Assembly (NCBI RefSeq): GCF_040436345.1
Contig: NC_133235.1
Span: 17,942,660 to 18,006,659, forward strand
Direction of reading: 5' to 3'
Source: Pagrus major
Taxonomy: Eukaryota; Chordata; Actinopteri; Spariformes; Sparidae
Length of the DNA: 64,000 nucleotides
In this document: positions 1 to 14,414 of the stretch, in pieces
Position numbering within the stretch: position 1 is the first letter of the stretch
How the letters are laid out: each line of letters begins with the position of its first letter
Made by a program: the position numbers and the translations under genes
Notes under the pieces: model-generated
What the model was told of the DNA's origin: nothing
The model's input: only the letters and a program-made list of their open reading frames with translations
The model's database searches: none

Positions 1-256
1 ATTACTTATTGAAACAGTCGCTCATCTAATTGTTGCAGATCTAATATTTTCATCTTTTCTAAAAATACTTAAGTAATCTGAAATGGAGAAATCACTCTTT
101 TGTTTACCTGTTCACATTTCATGTCCACAATTCGCCTATAACCTGTGATGGGAGAAGTCCATTTTGTTGCATTGTAAACAATCTTAAAAGGTTGGGAACC
201 ATTGCCCTTGGTTGCTACATGCCAGGTTTTGGAACTGTAACAATTTGTCGTAGTGG

Positions 257-560
257 ATCAACAGAAAGGTTATCAGCAACAATTTCAATAATCGATTAAT
301 TAATCATTTCAGACATTAAATCATGCAAAAATGCCAAATATTCACTAGTTTCTAGTTTTCCCTGTCTGAGGTTTATATTCATCGAAACTAAATGTCTTGG
401 GTTTTGGACTGTTTATCAGACAAAACAGGACATTTGAACTTGAAGATGTCACCCTCAGCTCTCAAAACTTATGATGGACAGTTTCACAATTTCTGGGACT
501 TTCCGTAGGATAAACAATGAATTGATTATGAGAAAAATAATCAACAAAATTGTCAATCAT
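257..560. repeat. Interspersed repeat with CGATTAAT-type ends, lrrcc1 first intron
   Basis: An AT-rich block starts with AATAATCGATTAATTAATC, contains AAATGTCTTGGGTTTTGGACTG, and ends with GATTATGAGAAAAATAATC. A related block lies at 16304-16670 with the same internal words (TGGACTGTT, GACATTT) and CGAGAAAATGATTGACAG near its end. I know this as a very common teleost short element. Family assignment was not checked. Confidence 0.6.
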
Positions 561-685
561 CTGTTACTTCAAATGTTATATAGATTTTTATTCCAGCAGC
601 ACAATTGGGCCTGGGAACAAAATGATCTGAAAAGATTTTTCTTTGATGGTGTATCTGTTGCTTTAATTTGTTGCTCTCTGTCTAG

Positions 686-3600
686 TTTGCTAGATGTCCA
701 CCTGAGTCCGACTATAACATCCCTCAATCTTCACTGCAATCAAATCCCAAGGATCGAGGGCCTGTCCTCAGCCTGGCACCTGCGGCACTTAGACCTTTCA
801 TCCAATTGCATTTCTAAGATTGAGGGTCTAAGTTCCCTCACTTCCCTGAGGACTTTAAATTTATCCTGTAACTTAATCACTAAGGTTGAAGGTGAGTTTT
901 TCGTCTCCATTTTACTTGGACAATAAATGTTTCAGCTTTGTGGGTGTTCTTCAGGTGATAATTCTTCATTACAGTCTTGTGTTTACGGTCACTGCTTTAT
1001 GGGCTGCAAAATCACTCAGTTGTTATTGTCCCCTCCCTTTACCTTAGGACTGAATGGCCTTGTGCACCTAACAAGATTAAACGTGTCCTACAATCAGATA
1101 AACAACCTCACCGGTGAGTTTAATATGGACTGAACAGAGTTATATTTTTCTACAAGTAAATGGAAACACTAACAGTTGACTGACATGTCAATGCTGTCAA
1201 TTAGGCTTGTTGTATCTTCATGGTCTGGAATACAAGCTGAAGCACGTCAGTCTCCAAGGCAACCACCTGGACAGCATCGATCACCTCCTGCAGTGCCTGC
1301 TTGGATTGCAATCTTTAAAAGAGGTCATTTTGAGTCAGGATGGCAGAGACAACCCTGTGTGTAGATCAACAGGTATGGCATGATAAACTTGGAGTACAAT
1401 TGTGACTGGTAGTTGGATGGATATATTACCTGTAAATACAATACTGCAACAGTAGATGTTGCAAATCAACAAATTCAACATTGTTTAATCAAATTTCTGG
1501 TGCAGGGACTTGAAAGCGTCAGGTTGTTCTACCCGGTTTCCAGGACTTATCTTTGTCACAAAGGTTTGGATGATTCTTGATGAAAATGTGTTTGTTTACA
1601 TCTACACTCAGTTGGCAGTTTATTGGGCACATTATGCTGAAATTAGTTCAGTCACTGCAAGCTGAAACTCCACCTGTTTAGACTTTTACCTCAAAACCTA
1701 TGTGAGCACTTGTTCATTTCAATAAAAAAGGCTTTATGTACTTGTAGCACTGAACACACTTGTTGTTTGAGATGGAAGCATTTCCAATTTTTGAACACAT
1801 GTAGTTCTGACTACACTTTGGATAAAAGTGGGTGTATAATGTCATACAACAGCCCTAAAAAAAACTTTTTGAAACTTTATGAAGCTAATAATGTTCAGTG
1901 TATGTGTTGATTCAACTTGCTATTCTGTCCACGTTTACTGCATATAAATGAGAGTAGACTAAATACTAGAAATAACTCTCAGTATAATGTAGTACAAATG
2001 ACTAGCACCACAAGGCACTATAAAAAGTAGTATTGTAGACTGTGTTAGATTTAGGTGTACCAAAAAAAGCAGATAACTGAGTGCATAGAAAAGATTTTAC
2101 ACTTTTAAAAAAGTGTAATAATAGGCATCATGAATATGGGCTATGAACAGCAGGTTTTATTTCTTTTCTCTCTGTTGTTTTCAATGACGTACTCGCTAGT
2201 CCAGAGGATAATTGACTAACTAATGCGTTTTCTTCCTCTGTAATGTAAGCACAATGAAAATTTGAGCTTGCTACATTGGGAGCCACTTAAAGTTATGACT
2301 GTGGTCTATTTATCTCTCTGTGCATATAAGTTCAGGTCTTTTAATAATTGGATTGGCAGCAGTTAGATGAATGTAAAGCTCTTTCCCCTGTTTTCCTTTA
2401 AGTTACGCTATGCACACATTATCCCTGTCTTCCTGTTCATGATTAATTTACAGCAGTAGCTGTTAAAAGCGTGTGATTAAATCCATGAGGGTATACTTGA
2501 AGCATTCTTAGAAACCCCTGCTGTCAATATGCATGGATACACTGATATTAACTGTGCTCAGATCTCATTAAGTGAGCCACACCAATAGTGGATATGGGAA
2601 TAGCACGCACAGAGGAGAGGTTATTCTCTTAGACATAGATTTTTTTTATTCTCTGCAACACAACCACCATGACACCTGATGTTTAATCCAGGCTGTAAAC
2701 CACTGATACTACAAAACAAAATAATGGTGTTTATGGGCAGTCACACTGCTGTAGCCTGCTCAGGTTTAAAGTGTATGTGTGTCCATCTTGCTGCAGGTTA
2801 CTGGGAGATTGTTATGCAGTCCTTGCCACAGATCTCAGTTCTGGACGGCGTGGATCGGCTAGGAAGTCAATCACATCCAGGTCTAGTGAGTCCCTGTGAT
2901 ATCCCCGGTCTGGAGGACTATGTGGACCTCCTGCTGTCCTCGGATACTAGTCGCAATGAAGCGGTAATTTGGATGCCACACTTCCATTAGAAGCCTTTTA
3001 ATTTTACCATTATATTTAATTAAAATAATCATATTTCTATTTTTTTTGAGTCTTTTGAGATAGATCTTTTTTGCAAAAGACACTGGCCAACATGGCAGCA
3101 TAGAAGTGCAAAAAGTCACAGAAGAGCTCTCACATTAATTTACAACACTTAAATATAGCACAATAAAAGAAGACATGAGAAGCATTGGAGAGGGAAGATT
3201 TACAATTATTTATTTTTGAATGTGGCTTCCTCATAACCTAAGGTGATTGTGTAATCAACTTGATTGTCCTAAAATGAAATCAACATCACTTAGAATTTAA
3301 TAATAAAAAATTACCCAGAGCAGCTTTTTCTGCTTTATTACAAAACAATCCAAGTTTTCATATCAGTGCATATGGGACAACATTTACGGGGATACCCACA
3401 TATCTGTGAAAGACCATCTCGACCTATAATATTCACCAACTCATATATCGGTCGCGCTCTTATGGCAAAATATCATAATTACACAGTAACAGTTTTAATA
3501 TTTAAAAACCTCCTGAATGCAAAGGAGTTAAGGTGTCCACATTTTGCATTCAGAAGGCCTCAGATAGGATTTTTTCACACATTTATAAGTTTGGGAAATT

Positions 3601-6600
3601 CATACACACATGCAGGGAAAAAGTGTGACTTTCCACTCCAGAGCCTGTCCACTCAATTTCTGAAAGTGCTGACAGATGAAAGTGTTATGTTGCTGGATGT
3701 GTTCGAATGTCTTAATGAGTTAGGAACATCTTGCTGTGAAGTGACAGCACTGATTATTGAACCACTGTGTCACCCTGCAGTACTGTAGTTGTTGTAAAGA
3801 GCAGATTCCCACTGGCCACTGAAGTGTTGGATATTATGTAAATTTGTGGATTTATACCAGGATAGTGAGAGTTGGTGAATCTGATCTCTTTCCTAATAAT
3901 TTATTTCACACATCCATTGCACCAGATGGTCTAATATCCATCTGGTTTTCTCATTAGTGAAACCAGCTGCAGTGTAGTGTAACACACCCACAGTGGGATC
4001 CCTGTTAAAAGAAAATGCTCACAGTGAAAAGGAAAAAAAACTAATTAAAGTTTCTATTGCAGGTTAAAGGGGAGGTCCTTCTCACCACACCCCGCATCGA
4101 TGAGATACTGACCCAGTTTCGGCAGCGGATGGCCTCCGAAGCAATCACAGATCCAGTCGCACAACCAGATCGTCAGAGTGTCCAGCCGGTTCGTTCCACT
4201 GTGGCTGATCCAGCAGACCCCGTTAATGAAGAACGCATCAGGAAACTGGAGCACCAGGTGTCCCAACTCATCCAGAAGGTGCCCATTTAACACTGCTGAC
4301 AGCCAGTTACTCATTTATTAAGACATATTTGTGTGAGGTTTGGTGTAGGTGAGATAACACAGAGAGATCCACAGGGTATGTTTTGGTAGAAATGAATAGT
4401 ATTTGGCCAGCATACATAGCTTATATTCCCCATTTAAAATCTTATAAATCATATAAAATAAATTAATAGCAGTGTTTTTGCATTTTCACATTTAGAACAT
4501 TCTTCTTAAAGCAGCTACAAGAAACTTATTTTTTCTTCAATTTTGGTGGCCCGTGGAGGCCGTGAAAGAAAGTAAACTTTGTTTTAGTGCTGCACCATAC
4601 CAGCAGACACACAGAGCAGCTTCTCTCTTCAGACTTTGGGACTCCTCATTTTATCCTCAGCCGGCCATAAAACATTTGGAATTTTAATTCATGATTTATC
4701 AGATTTGGATATGTTGGAAAAGGACCCAGTGACAGACATAAGGAATAACTAAAGTAACTAATTATGAAGAAATTGCAAATCTTTTTGCTGATGGTCTTGT
4801 TTGAATATGTAACTCATATAGAGGCATCAGTGGTAAATTGACTGTTTCACAATCACAAGTTTTGCGTGGCATTAAGAACCGTAGTGGGACTGACAGGTGG
4901 TATCTATCAGCTTGTATAACACATATATTAAAAATTTCTCTTTAGTGTGGAGTCCATATTTGTTTTAGATTTACAAGTTTTTCTAGGTGGTCCAATTTAT
5001 GTTTATCAAACACTCTTTGTTTTATTCATTTCTTGTTTGTATTCATCCAAACATGTAGACTGTTAAATATTTCTTTTATAGCATCAACATTATAAGTATT
5101 TCTGCAATGTTTACTCAGACCCCTGCAGGTGACAAATCCAGTACTCAGTCTGTGGTGACCGTACGGAAAGCCAAGAGGGACATAGATCGCACATCTGACA
5201 GCGAGTGTGACAGCGGGAAAGAAAACACGAGGCGCACCAGGATCCCCAAACATCGTAACAGCATAATGTCGAGGTCGACCCCCAAGGAGACTAAGGGTCG
5301 GAGATCAGACAGGTACTTCCATATCTCAGCACAATGAAGATGTTTACTCTCTGGAGTGGAAATAATTTGTTTGTTTACATGTGTACTCCTTAATTTTGTT
5401 AAAGCAGCTAATTGCCACCCCCACAAAGCCCCACTCTGCTCAGAACTCACTGTTAATGTTTTGAAACTCAACGGTGTGAAGACCTTTTCAGCTCTATTGA
5501 ACACTATAACAAAATCAGGGAGTGCACCTGTGAGGAATGATAATCACATTCAGACACTTGCCAAAGTTATCTGACACACAAGTGTTTGCAATGTCGTAAT
5601 TGACAAAGGCTGCAACCATACTAATCAACACAACATGCAGCGATGGATATTTCTATTTTGTTCATCATGCATCAAGCTAATATCATTAGGTCTCTTTTAG
5701 CTCTCGGCTGAAATGGGGCGGTACTATTTCTTCTCTGAGCGATGTGGTAAACTTTCCTCCCCTCTGTTAGAAATTACAACTGTCATCTCGCTCCCATGAT
5801 TAACGACTGTGCCTCTATGGTCTACCCCCTCATCTTACTTCATCAGCCACTGATGACATGTGCTTAGAATTCAGTAATTTAACTGAAGTAAGCTCCCCAC
5901 TGTCCTCATCAGACGCAAGGTGATATTAAAATATTAGCTCCAAATTCAATTCAAAGTGTTCAAACTTCGCCTTCCTATAAAAGTGAGGAAGTCATCCGCT
6001 TTGACCTTTAGAGAGCCTGACATTAGCTAGAGGGCTGTTTATAATCAATTTTACTGCTGGTTCAATACCTGTGATTTGTTTTATGTGCAGTGATCAGGAG
6101 AATCATAAACAGAAGAGTTCAAAGTCTGCTGTGGGGCCCAAGAGGAAGGCTGGCAGCACAGGGGGTAAAGACGCAGCGGGGCCAACACGGAGGGTCCTTT
6201 TGAGAGCTGCCAAGGCCTCGGGCGACATGACAACCAAATCCACTGAGGAGGAAACCTACAGGGTACTGTAGCATGGATAGGTCACCTGCTGACTGAATGG
6301 CAGCTTCTATTTTTGTTGAATGAGTATAATATGAAAAAAGGTTATGTCTCCATACAAGAGGAGAGCAGATATTCTCTGTGTTTTGTATTTCGTTTTTATT
6401 TTGCACAGGGACAGAATACTAGATACCACCTGTACAAAATGAATAACTGCAAGACTAAGACGACAACAAAATAACATTTCTCATTCAACTTTTTGCCCTT
6501 TTTGGGAAACAACCCCAAATCCGAAAAGTTGGGATGCTGTGTAAAATAGCACAGAATGTGATAATTAACTAATCCATTTAGACATATAATCAATTGAAAA

Positions 6601-9600
6601 CAGTACAAAAACAATATATTTAATGTTTTCCCTCATCAAGTTCATATTTTTTTGTAACTATATGTTACTGGGAAAGTTGTGGATTGTTCAAAAATCACCT
6701 GTTTGAAACGTTCCACAGGTAAACAGGTTAAGTGGAAACAGGTGATAGTATCATGATTGGGTATGAAAGGATCGTCCTTCATAAACAAGTGTGGGGCAAA
6801 TGACTGCATTTTTTTTTTTCTTGTTTTACACAGCCGAAGTTTCTGGACATTGGGGTCCTTGTCAACAGTCTAAGCATATAGCATATTTCCATTCCTTTTA
6901 ATATACCAGCCACAATTCTTCTTTTCATATATTTTACTCAAACCTTCACCCTGGCTTGGAATATCTACCGATTTGGCATTGCACTCACATAACATTGTCC
7001 AACTCACAATAGACAATTTAAAAATAAAGATGCGAAATCGATGCAGCGGGTGTGCTATGCTATTAGTAGGTAATGTAGCCTCGAGCTGCTTGCCTTTTCA
7101 TTTTCAAACTTGTATTCATCAGACTCAAGTGACGCTGCTTTGAGTGACATCACTTCACACAGCTCCCTCTGAAGCAAAAAAAACTTTATAAAATATTTTT
7201 TTCTTGTCTATATTCTTTACAGGAACTTACTGATACTAAAAAAAAAGAAACAGAAACATTCAATGTTGTTTAATAGTATATCCCTTTGTTTTTGTGTTTT
7301 TGTATATGTGCACTCAGACCATTGTTGAAGAGCGTGACCAAGAAAGAGAGAGGCGTTGGAAGGCTGAGCAGGCTGTGAGGAAACTAACAGAGGATCTGAA
7401 GTGCCTGCAGACAAAGATCAGCGAGGAAAAAGACCTTCAGAGCATGGCCCTGCACACCACCGACAGGTAAGAGGAAAAACTGGTCGGACACACAGATGCA
7501 CATGTATGCAATGCACACACCAACTTCCACATGAATCGGTGCAATAGCTCTAAAGCAGATATCATGATGAAAGGGATAATTGAACTTGCCTCTGTGGATT
7601 TTCGTTGTCAACTGCATAATGGATTCTCATCCATTTCTACCCTCTTCATCTTTTGTATTCACTCTCCTGAGACCAGGACCTGCCGCCTGTCTCATCCTTG
7701 AACAATGAGTAACCATCCTACCATTAAAATTCCTCACTGTCATTGTCCTGTAGCCTCTCATGAAATAAAGCACACACTGGCTGCATTACCTCAAAACCTT
7801 AAAGTATGCCTGCAGCCATCTGTGATAATAAAGCTGTTTAGTATAAAGGCCACTAACCTACGCACCCATTCTGCTTATATGCCTTATATTTACATTCCAG
7901 AGGCTCTCATTATCTATAATTAAATATTCCTATCTCCGTCTTTCCACACATGTGAGACCATTTAGCTGTGAGCTTCCTTCCTTCTGCACAGCACAGATAG
8001 AGCCAGGTGTAGCTATTTTGTGCACTTGTTCTTGCATACATCACAACCTGCTTAGATAAATCTACATTATGGGTGTAATTAGAAGCCCGGTGACAAGCAT
8101 ATGTCAGCAGTATTACACAAATCAATCTTGGCTGTCACTTTCTAATGACACTGAACACTGCTGCTGTTGTTGACTCACTTGCTCATCAGGAGACACATTA
8201 TAGAGAAATGAGTCATTGCAAATTTGAAGGGAGAACTGCTGTAGGTGGTTGTATAGCTCTCAAAGCTTGTATTTCCACCAGACTGCCCTTTAATATATAA
8301 AAGGTTTTTTTCCCATTTCATCTATAATTCTATTTCCTCTCCCTTGAGATACGATTTAGACTATTATATAGAATGTCAGATTTCTCCAATTTCCCAGGCT
8401 ATCGCTTTTTTAACAGTTGCAGATAAAACACAGAGGACAATCAAGGTTATCACATAATTGGTAGCGGTTGCCTCCACCAGTTTCCAAACAAACCAAAAAT
8501 ACACATTCAGGGTAATTCTCCTGCTGCTCCTGCACACTGGTTTCATACTTTCTCCCCATCCAGACTGAAAGAGTTGTTGCTCAAGGAGCGATCAGGGCGC
8601 TCTGAACTGCAGACTCGAGTTGAGGAGCTGGAGGGGAGGTGTCAGTCTCTGACCCAGCAGCTAGAGCAGGCCCGCAGCAGTGAAGAGCAACACAAGACTG
8701 CACTGCACAGACTGGGGGAGAGCATCTCACATGGAGAGGCACTCAGGGCTCGACAGCAGGCTGAGGAGGTAGTGTTGTTGGTTTGGTATATCTGAGAAAA
8801 ATTGTATCGCTATGTGAATACAGATAGTGTACATCCAGTCAGGAAGTTTTTTTAAATTCTCAACATAAAAGGAAGAGCAAAATATAAAAAATATCATTCA
8901 TTATTATACCATATTTGCTCCTGCAGAGTGAATTAATGGAAACAGATGAAAGATTCAGCAGACAGGGTTTTTCAGCTCTTATAGGATGTGACAGGCAGGT
9001 ATAAAATGGTGTCCTTCTGACCTTCCTCAGATGAAGCGGTACCAGGAGCTGGAGAACAGGGCAGCAGCTATGAAGAGAGAGTTGGACATCCAGAGAGCTT
9101 CAGTACGTCAGCATAAAGACAAATTGCAGCAGCTGCATGAATTGCTGGCATCCAGGGAACAAGAGCACAGGTACACCTGAACCTGAACCCCTTCCTATGA
9201 GTTATGAGCTCCTCCATCAATGAAATGTCTTTCACATAAGAGCTTCTTGTATTTTGTTTCATTTATTTTCTTTCTTTGCTTTCAAGTAGGGAGGGCTCAG
9301 TTCTAAAGCAGACAGATATTTCTGCCTGGCAAACATTTCTAAGCAATATTTGATTCAAAATGGGACGATACTTGTGGGGTTGTTTGTGAAAAATCTGATC
9401 GGAACACAGCCACACACGTTGATGAAGCAGATGAGCTGAGTTTTTGATTTAAACGTGTGTTTTTCTAAACTTCCATTGATACTTATGTGGTCAGTTTTAT
9501 AGAGACATGCATTGAAACAGTTTGTGTTTCTGTAATCATCTATCCTGTTCATACTGACCATTTCACTATCCCTTTCAAAAATGCTTATGATAGGAGAAAA

Positions 9601-12600
9601 ATAGTTTTGCGCAAAAATGTCATCCAACGTTTATCTGAAGTTAAAATGAGGTTTCAGCAGTCTGAGTTAGACAAATTTAGTTGGTATTGTCCAGTGTTAC
9701 AGTCTTTTTAGTAGGAAATTCCCTTTTTTTGTTACTGTCCCTTCCTAGCAGGTCAACGGGAAAACACAGTCCAAGGAAACACAAAGATGGCATTTCATAC
9801 CAATAAGGCTGTAACTCTAAGTAACTAAGATATCCTCTTTATTTGATTGACTCAGAGGACTGAAGCCTCTCATTAGTTTCAGGAAAATGTAAATAAGGAC
9901 TGTGGATTCAGTCCATATTATATTAAAAACACTTCTGAAAATGATCTTTTCATAATCAGCATGAACAGGAGGAATGAAAACAGCAAGAAAAAACTGTTTC
10001 AGTGTTCACATGGTCACCTGATTTGAAAGACAGACTTGAATCATTGTAAACCAATGTTGTTGTTGAACTAATTTCTAATAGTAACAAATTTCCATTAGAA
10101 ATCTGCTACAGCTATATATAAAGATTCAAATAACTACATATTAATCTCATGCCAAGCATTTCAGTCAGTCACCTCAGTCACATTATCCTATCAACTCTTT
10201 ATTGGAACACTTTCCTAATTGTTGAGCCCTTAACTTACTGTATTGAACCTGTTTAAATTTATTTTAAAGATGCTGTAAGCATTGTCATTGTTTTAGCTAA
10301 CTTTCTGTCTGTTTTGCAGTTAGCAATCCCTGCTCTCCTCTCTACATCACCACCCTTGCATGACTCCTTTCTTTTTCTGGAACTGGTAGCCTTTTTGCTA
10401 TTGCCAGTAAACAGGCGGATCCTGCTCTCTGCGTTTTCAAGAGCATACAGGACCGCCTCTTTATGGAGTTCTCTGTCCTGATTGGATAAAGTGGGCAGGG
10501 ACACCAGAAAATGTCTTTGCTCTTTTACTGCAGGAGCGGGGGAAGGAGAGACATGGGTTTCTGGCCAAACAAGCTATAACAGTGATTAGTGTTGGAATAT
10601 GGAGCTGTTTAACACTTATTTTGATAAGGAAATAATGCTAACAGCAGCTTTAAATAACAGTTGGAATTGTATGTTCTGACCCACAAATTACAAAATGCAT
10701 CTTAAAGCCCCAATAGCTTTTAAAACAGGTCAATTTATAATCCTTGTTTGTATTGTTTTACAGAAAACAGCTTGAGTTGCGGTTGCAGCCTGGCGGGGCA
10801 GATTTCCGCGAGGCAGTGGCGAAAGATGTTGCAGCCGCAGAGCAGAGACACGCCCACAGGGAGGAGGAGCTGCAGGAGAAGCTCGTAGAGGGCAGGAAAC
10901 AGTACGCCGCTCTGGAGGACGAGTTCCGCATGGCACTAAGCATCGAGGCGGCTCGCTTCTCTGAGGTCTGCTAAAACATGGACACCTGCCACACAGATGG
11001 CCTGTAATCACTGACATGTTGTCCTAAAATTTTCTCGACATCCTCAGTACAGTCCAAAAAATGATTAATGTGTCGAGTAAAAAGTGAAATGATTGAACTG
11101 GAATTGAACCCAATCTAGATAGGCTTTTCTGATGGTGAAAGCTGAGATTGAATTAGGATCATCACCACGGACAAGTATGTGTGATTGCCTCAGGAAGAAA
11201 GTTATACAAAAGGATTGGATTTGAATCAATCTGTACTTTCTCGTTATGGTTACAGATTTCGTTCAGCCTCCACACAAAATCCAATCCAATCTTGATTACT
11301 ACCGCTGCACAATTTTCTACTTTAAGGTCTCTAAACTTTGACCGCTGGAAAAGTCTGAATAAGATACAGCTGAACCCTCACTCATGGAAACCTTTAAAAG
11401 TTTGCTTTACTTTAAATCCCCAGCTACGAAACTGTCTCTGTCAGACCTGGAATGTGACATTGATTGATAAACATGTCAAATCAGGTAATGCTTGGCCCAA
11501 AAGTCCTTCACTCTTAGACGTCTCATTCACATTCCATATCCTCTCTCTGCCTCTGTAGGTACAGGAGGCTGGTGATCAGATGACTGCAGAGCTGCTGGGG
11601 CTCAAGGCGACCCTTGCCCAGTCACAGCAGAGGGAGAAGAAATCTGGCTCTCTGGTGCAGGAGCTCACAGCCATGGTCAAAGAACAGAAGAGCCGCATCT
11701 CTGAACTCATCAAAGCCAAGAAAGACGCTGTCACTGATCTCAAGGTACAGCGCGCAAGTTAAAAAGAGAGTGACTGAAGTTTTTCTTCAGCAAATAAGAA
11801 TAAATTTGATCAGGTCAAGTCTGATCAGGTATAAAAAAAATCACATTAATATATAAGATATTATAAATAAGACCTATTCAGGGCATCAGCCTTGTCAAAA
11901 ATAGTTTAGCCTGAGTCTGTAGGAGACATCTTTAAGACATCATAAATTCTGAATGGGTCCAGCTGCCTTTCCATCTGTCAGCCATGACAGATGGCCGTTG
12001 ATCATTAATACTGTCGGTCTGTCCCTCTGCCAGAGCCGTCTGCATTCCATGGAAGCAGAGGTGGAGCAGGACCGGCGTCTCAATCTGCAGCTCGAGTTGC
12101 TCAAGAAGGACAAGGCGCGACTGTTGTCTCAGCTCACAGCTCAGGAGTCTGTGGTAGACGGCCTCCGGGCAGAAAGGAGGATCTGGGGCCAGGAGCTTGC
12201 TCAGCAAGGTGGGAGATGTCCACGTTAAAGTTTATCAACAAACACCATTTTACTCTATAATGCATGGTTTGGTGGATACTCCATATTGGCCGTTTGCAAA
12301 TTGACTCATTCTTGGCTTAGTACCGTGTAGTCAGATGTTTTATTTAATTTGTGTCATGTAAAGTCTGCCATCTAGTGGTTATTTGGAAGAAACACACTCT
12401 TACACACTTCAGGTAACAAGGCTGTGCAGGTAAATTGTAAATAGCAGACAAGAATTTCAAAATGCTTTGTATGAGGCATCGAAATGCACAAAAAACAACA
12501 TTTTAAAAGCACTGACAAGATTAAATTAAGTATTAAATTAATAAGGAAACAAATGAATAAAAATAGACATTAAAGTAGTAAAGTTTAACATTAAGTGCTT

Positions 12601-14145
12601 TTCTCTTTACTAGGAGCATCTCTGGCTCAGGATCGAGGACGCCTGGAGGCTAGGATAGAGGTGCTGGGTGCTGAACTGGAGACTCAGAAGAAACAGAACG
12701 AGAGGGACAATGATGCCCTTAAAATCAAAGCCAAAATCATGGATGACCAGACAGAGACCATCCGCAAACTCAAAGAGGTAGCAAAATGCTTGTCATACCA
12801 CAACTTGCTACTACTTTAACGTTCATATTTGTGCCTTTTACTCTGAGCATTGTATGTGAATTGTTGTTTATGTGCATTTGTGTATATCATCCCTCTGTCT
12901 TAATGTTCTTTTGATCTTGACGCACACTGAAACAGTTTCTCTGTCTCATCTGCCTTCCTGCTGTCTCAGGCCCTGCAGGAGCGTGATGATCAGATTCGGA
13001 GGCAGTGTGAGGAAGCGGTTCAGGGCCAGAAGAGGCTCCAGCAGCAGCAGGAGGAGGAAACCGCTCGGCAGACTGAGCTGAGGGAGCGACTGGAGCATCT
13101 GAGCCTGCGCAAGGAGGAGCTGAAACAGCAGCTGGAGGACAAGGAGGCCGAGCTCGAGGACGTCAAAAGAGTTTACAGGCAAGCACAAACATGGACATAG
13201 AGGACACAGACATAATAGAAAAACGTTTACTTATTATGTTCTGTTTGCATTAGTGATTCCAGTAAAAAGTGGCAGGAGAAGGCTGACCTGCTCACTCGGC
13301 TGGAGAGCCAGGTGAAGCGCATGAAGGAGAACTTTGATTCCAAGGAACGTTTGATGCTGGAAGAAAGAGATAAAGCAACAGAAGCACACAAGTATGACAC
13401 AATATCACACTAGATCAAAAATGTCTCATCAGTTTAATCATATGACTCGTGAAGTTTTCGGTAGTATCATGATCAGTGTGAGTGATGTCATGTTCAATTT
13501 TATAATAGTTTAGGTTTATGTCAGTGCTTCTTTTCTGTGGCCATCCGTCCTAAAAAATGCACGTTAATTGTATCCAAGGCAGTTGGTGGGACAACATCCT
13601 CCAAGTGCTTTTCCTTATATGTGATATTGTTTTATTTGTTGTCTGTTTTGCAGAGCTGCAGTAGAGAAGTTGCGCTGTGTGGATGATGCATTTCGACTTC
13701 AGCTTGAGTCCGGCCAGGCTGCACATCAAGCTGAGCTGCTTCGACTGGCAAATGAAAAGCAGAAAAAGATTGAACAAGCCAATCAGAAGGTAAAATTTAG
13801 ACACTTTTAACAGTTTTTTTCTCATGTTGGATGGACAGGTGCTTTGTGTGACTGGTCATATGTGACTAATATGAACAAAAGCCAAATCTAGCCCTTACTC
13901 TAATATGAATAAGGATAAGTCTCTAAGCATTTTGATTCTCAGCATTTCACCCAACAAGGCTTGTGAGAACTTTAAAATGTTGTAGGTGTTTTCTGTAGCT
14001 GAGGCCATCTCTGTGTGTGTCTGTGTGTCTTCAGGTATTTGAAGTGGAGGAGGAGATGCGTCAACTCCTGGAGGAGACAGAAACTAACAAGAGAATCATG
14101 GAAGAGAAAATGAAGCGTCTCTCAAGTGTATTAAAAGACTTTTAA
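686..14145 (+). CDS. lrrcc1: lrrcc1, leucine-rich repeat and coiled-coil centrosomal protein 1 (first exon missing, 18 exons seen)
   Basis: Coding exons: 686-891, 1048-1113, 1205-1372, 2797-2963, 4063-4278, 5119-5312, 6091-6262, 7318-7466, 8564-8768, 9031-9170, 10764-10965, 11559-11744, 12034-12208, 12614-12777, 12970-13178, 13254-13391, 13654-13789, 14035-14145. All phases join, giving exactly 1000 residues plus TAA; human LRRCC1 has about 1030. The N-terminal part holds leucine-rich repeats (LNLHCNQIPRIEG, LDLSSNCISKIEG, LNLSCNLITKVEG, LNVSYNQINNLTG). A basic low-complexity linker follows (exons 5-7), then a long coiled coil with family blocks such as MVKEQKSRISEL, WGQELAQQG, MDDQTETIRKLK and LANEKQKKIEQ. 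The family acts at centrosomes and centrioles. Exon 686 starts in mid-codon, so the start codon lies left of the window. Intron 15 uses a GC donor. e2f5 follows head-to-tail. The gene call is secure; single borders such as 5119 could move. Confidence 0.95.
10263..10657. mobile_element. Non-autonomous DNA transposon (MITE-like), lrrcc1 intron
   Basis: The left end TTTAAAGATGCTGTAAGCAT and the right end, read in reverse complement as TTTAAAGCTGCTGTTAGCAT, form imperfect terminal inverted repeats about 390 bp apart. An 81-codon antisense frame inside has no support as a gene. A TTAA-containing target is suggested but was not proved. Confidence 0.5.
13179..13253 (+). other. lrrcc1: GC-AG intron of lrrcc1 (75 bp)
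   Basis: The exon before ends ...TTTACAG and is followed by GCAAGC. The next exon begins after TTTGCATTAG. No GT donor nearby keeps the frame, while joining at GC gives VYSDSSKKW, matching the human family segment AYSTLNRKW. The site has the AG|GCAAG consensus typical of U2-type GC donors. Confidence 0.85.
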
Positions 14146-14283
14146 CACATGAAATATGTCTTCTTTGCAGCCACCTCAATATGTGAATTTCACCACAAGA
14201 GGATGTGTTTTTGTTTTTTATATATAACAAGTTGTTTCTGTTTATATGTTAAGTTATTGTATTTATTTTATCATGATTTATCT

Positions 14284-14289
14284 AATAAA
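14284..14289 (+). terminator. lrrcc1: Polyadenylation signal of lrrcc1
   Basis: AATAAA lies 139 bases after the lrrcc1 stop codon, followed by a T-rich stretch. It is the first canonical signal after the stop and would give a very short 3' UTR. Confidence 0.7.
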
Positions 14290-14414
14290 TTCGCTCAAGC
14301 ATATTTTTGTCTTTTCCTTTTTTGACAATAGATACCAAATTGTGTGAATACAAATTCAAGATGAGAATGCACCATTTGGGGATAAATGATTAGAATAAAG
14401 TTTAGTTTATTGCC

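Noticed and set aside
3366-3788. 140-codon frame inside an lrrcc1 intron
   Set aside because: No recognisable domain; it lies between two well-supported exons of lrrcc1 and is probably a chance frame.
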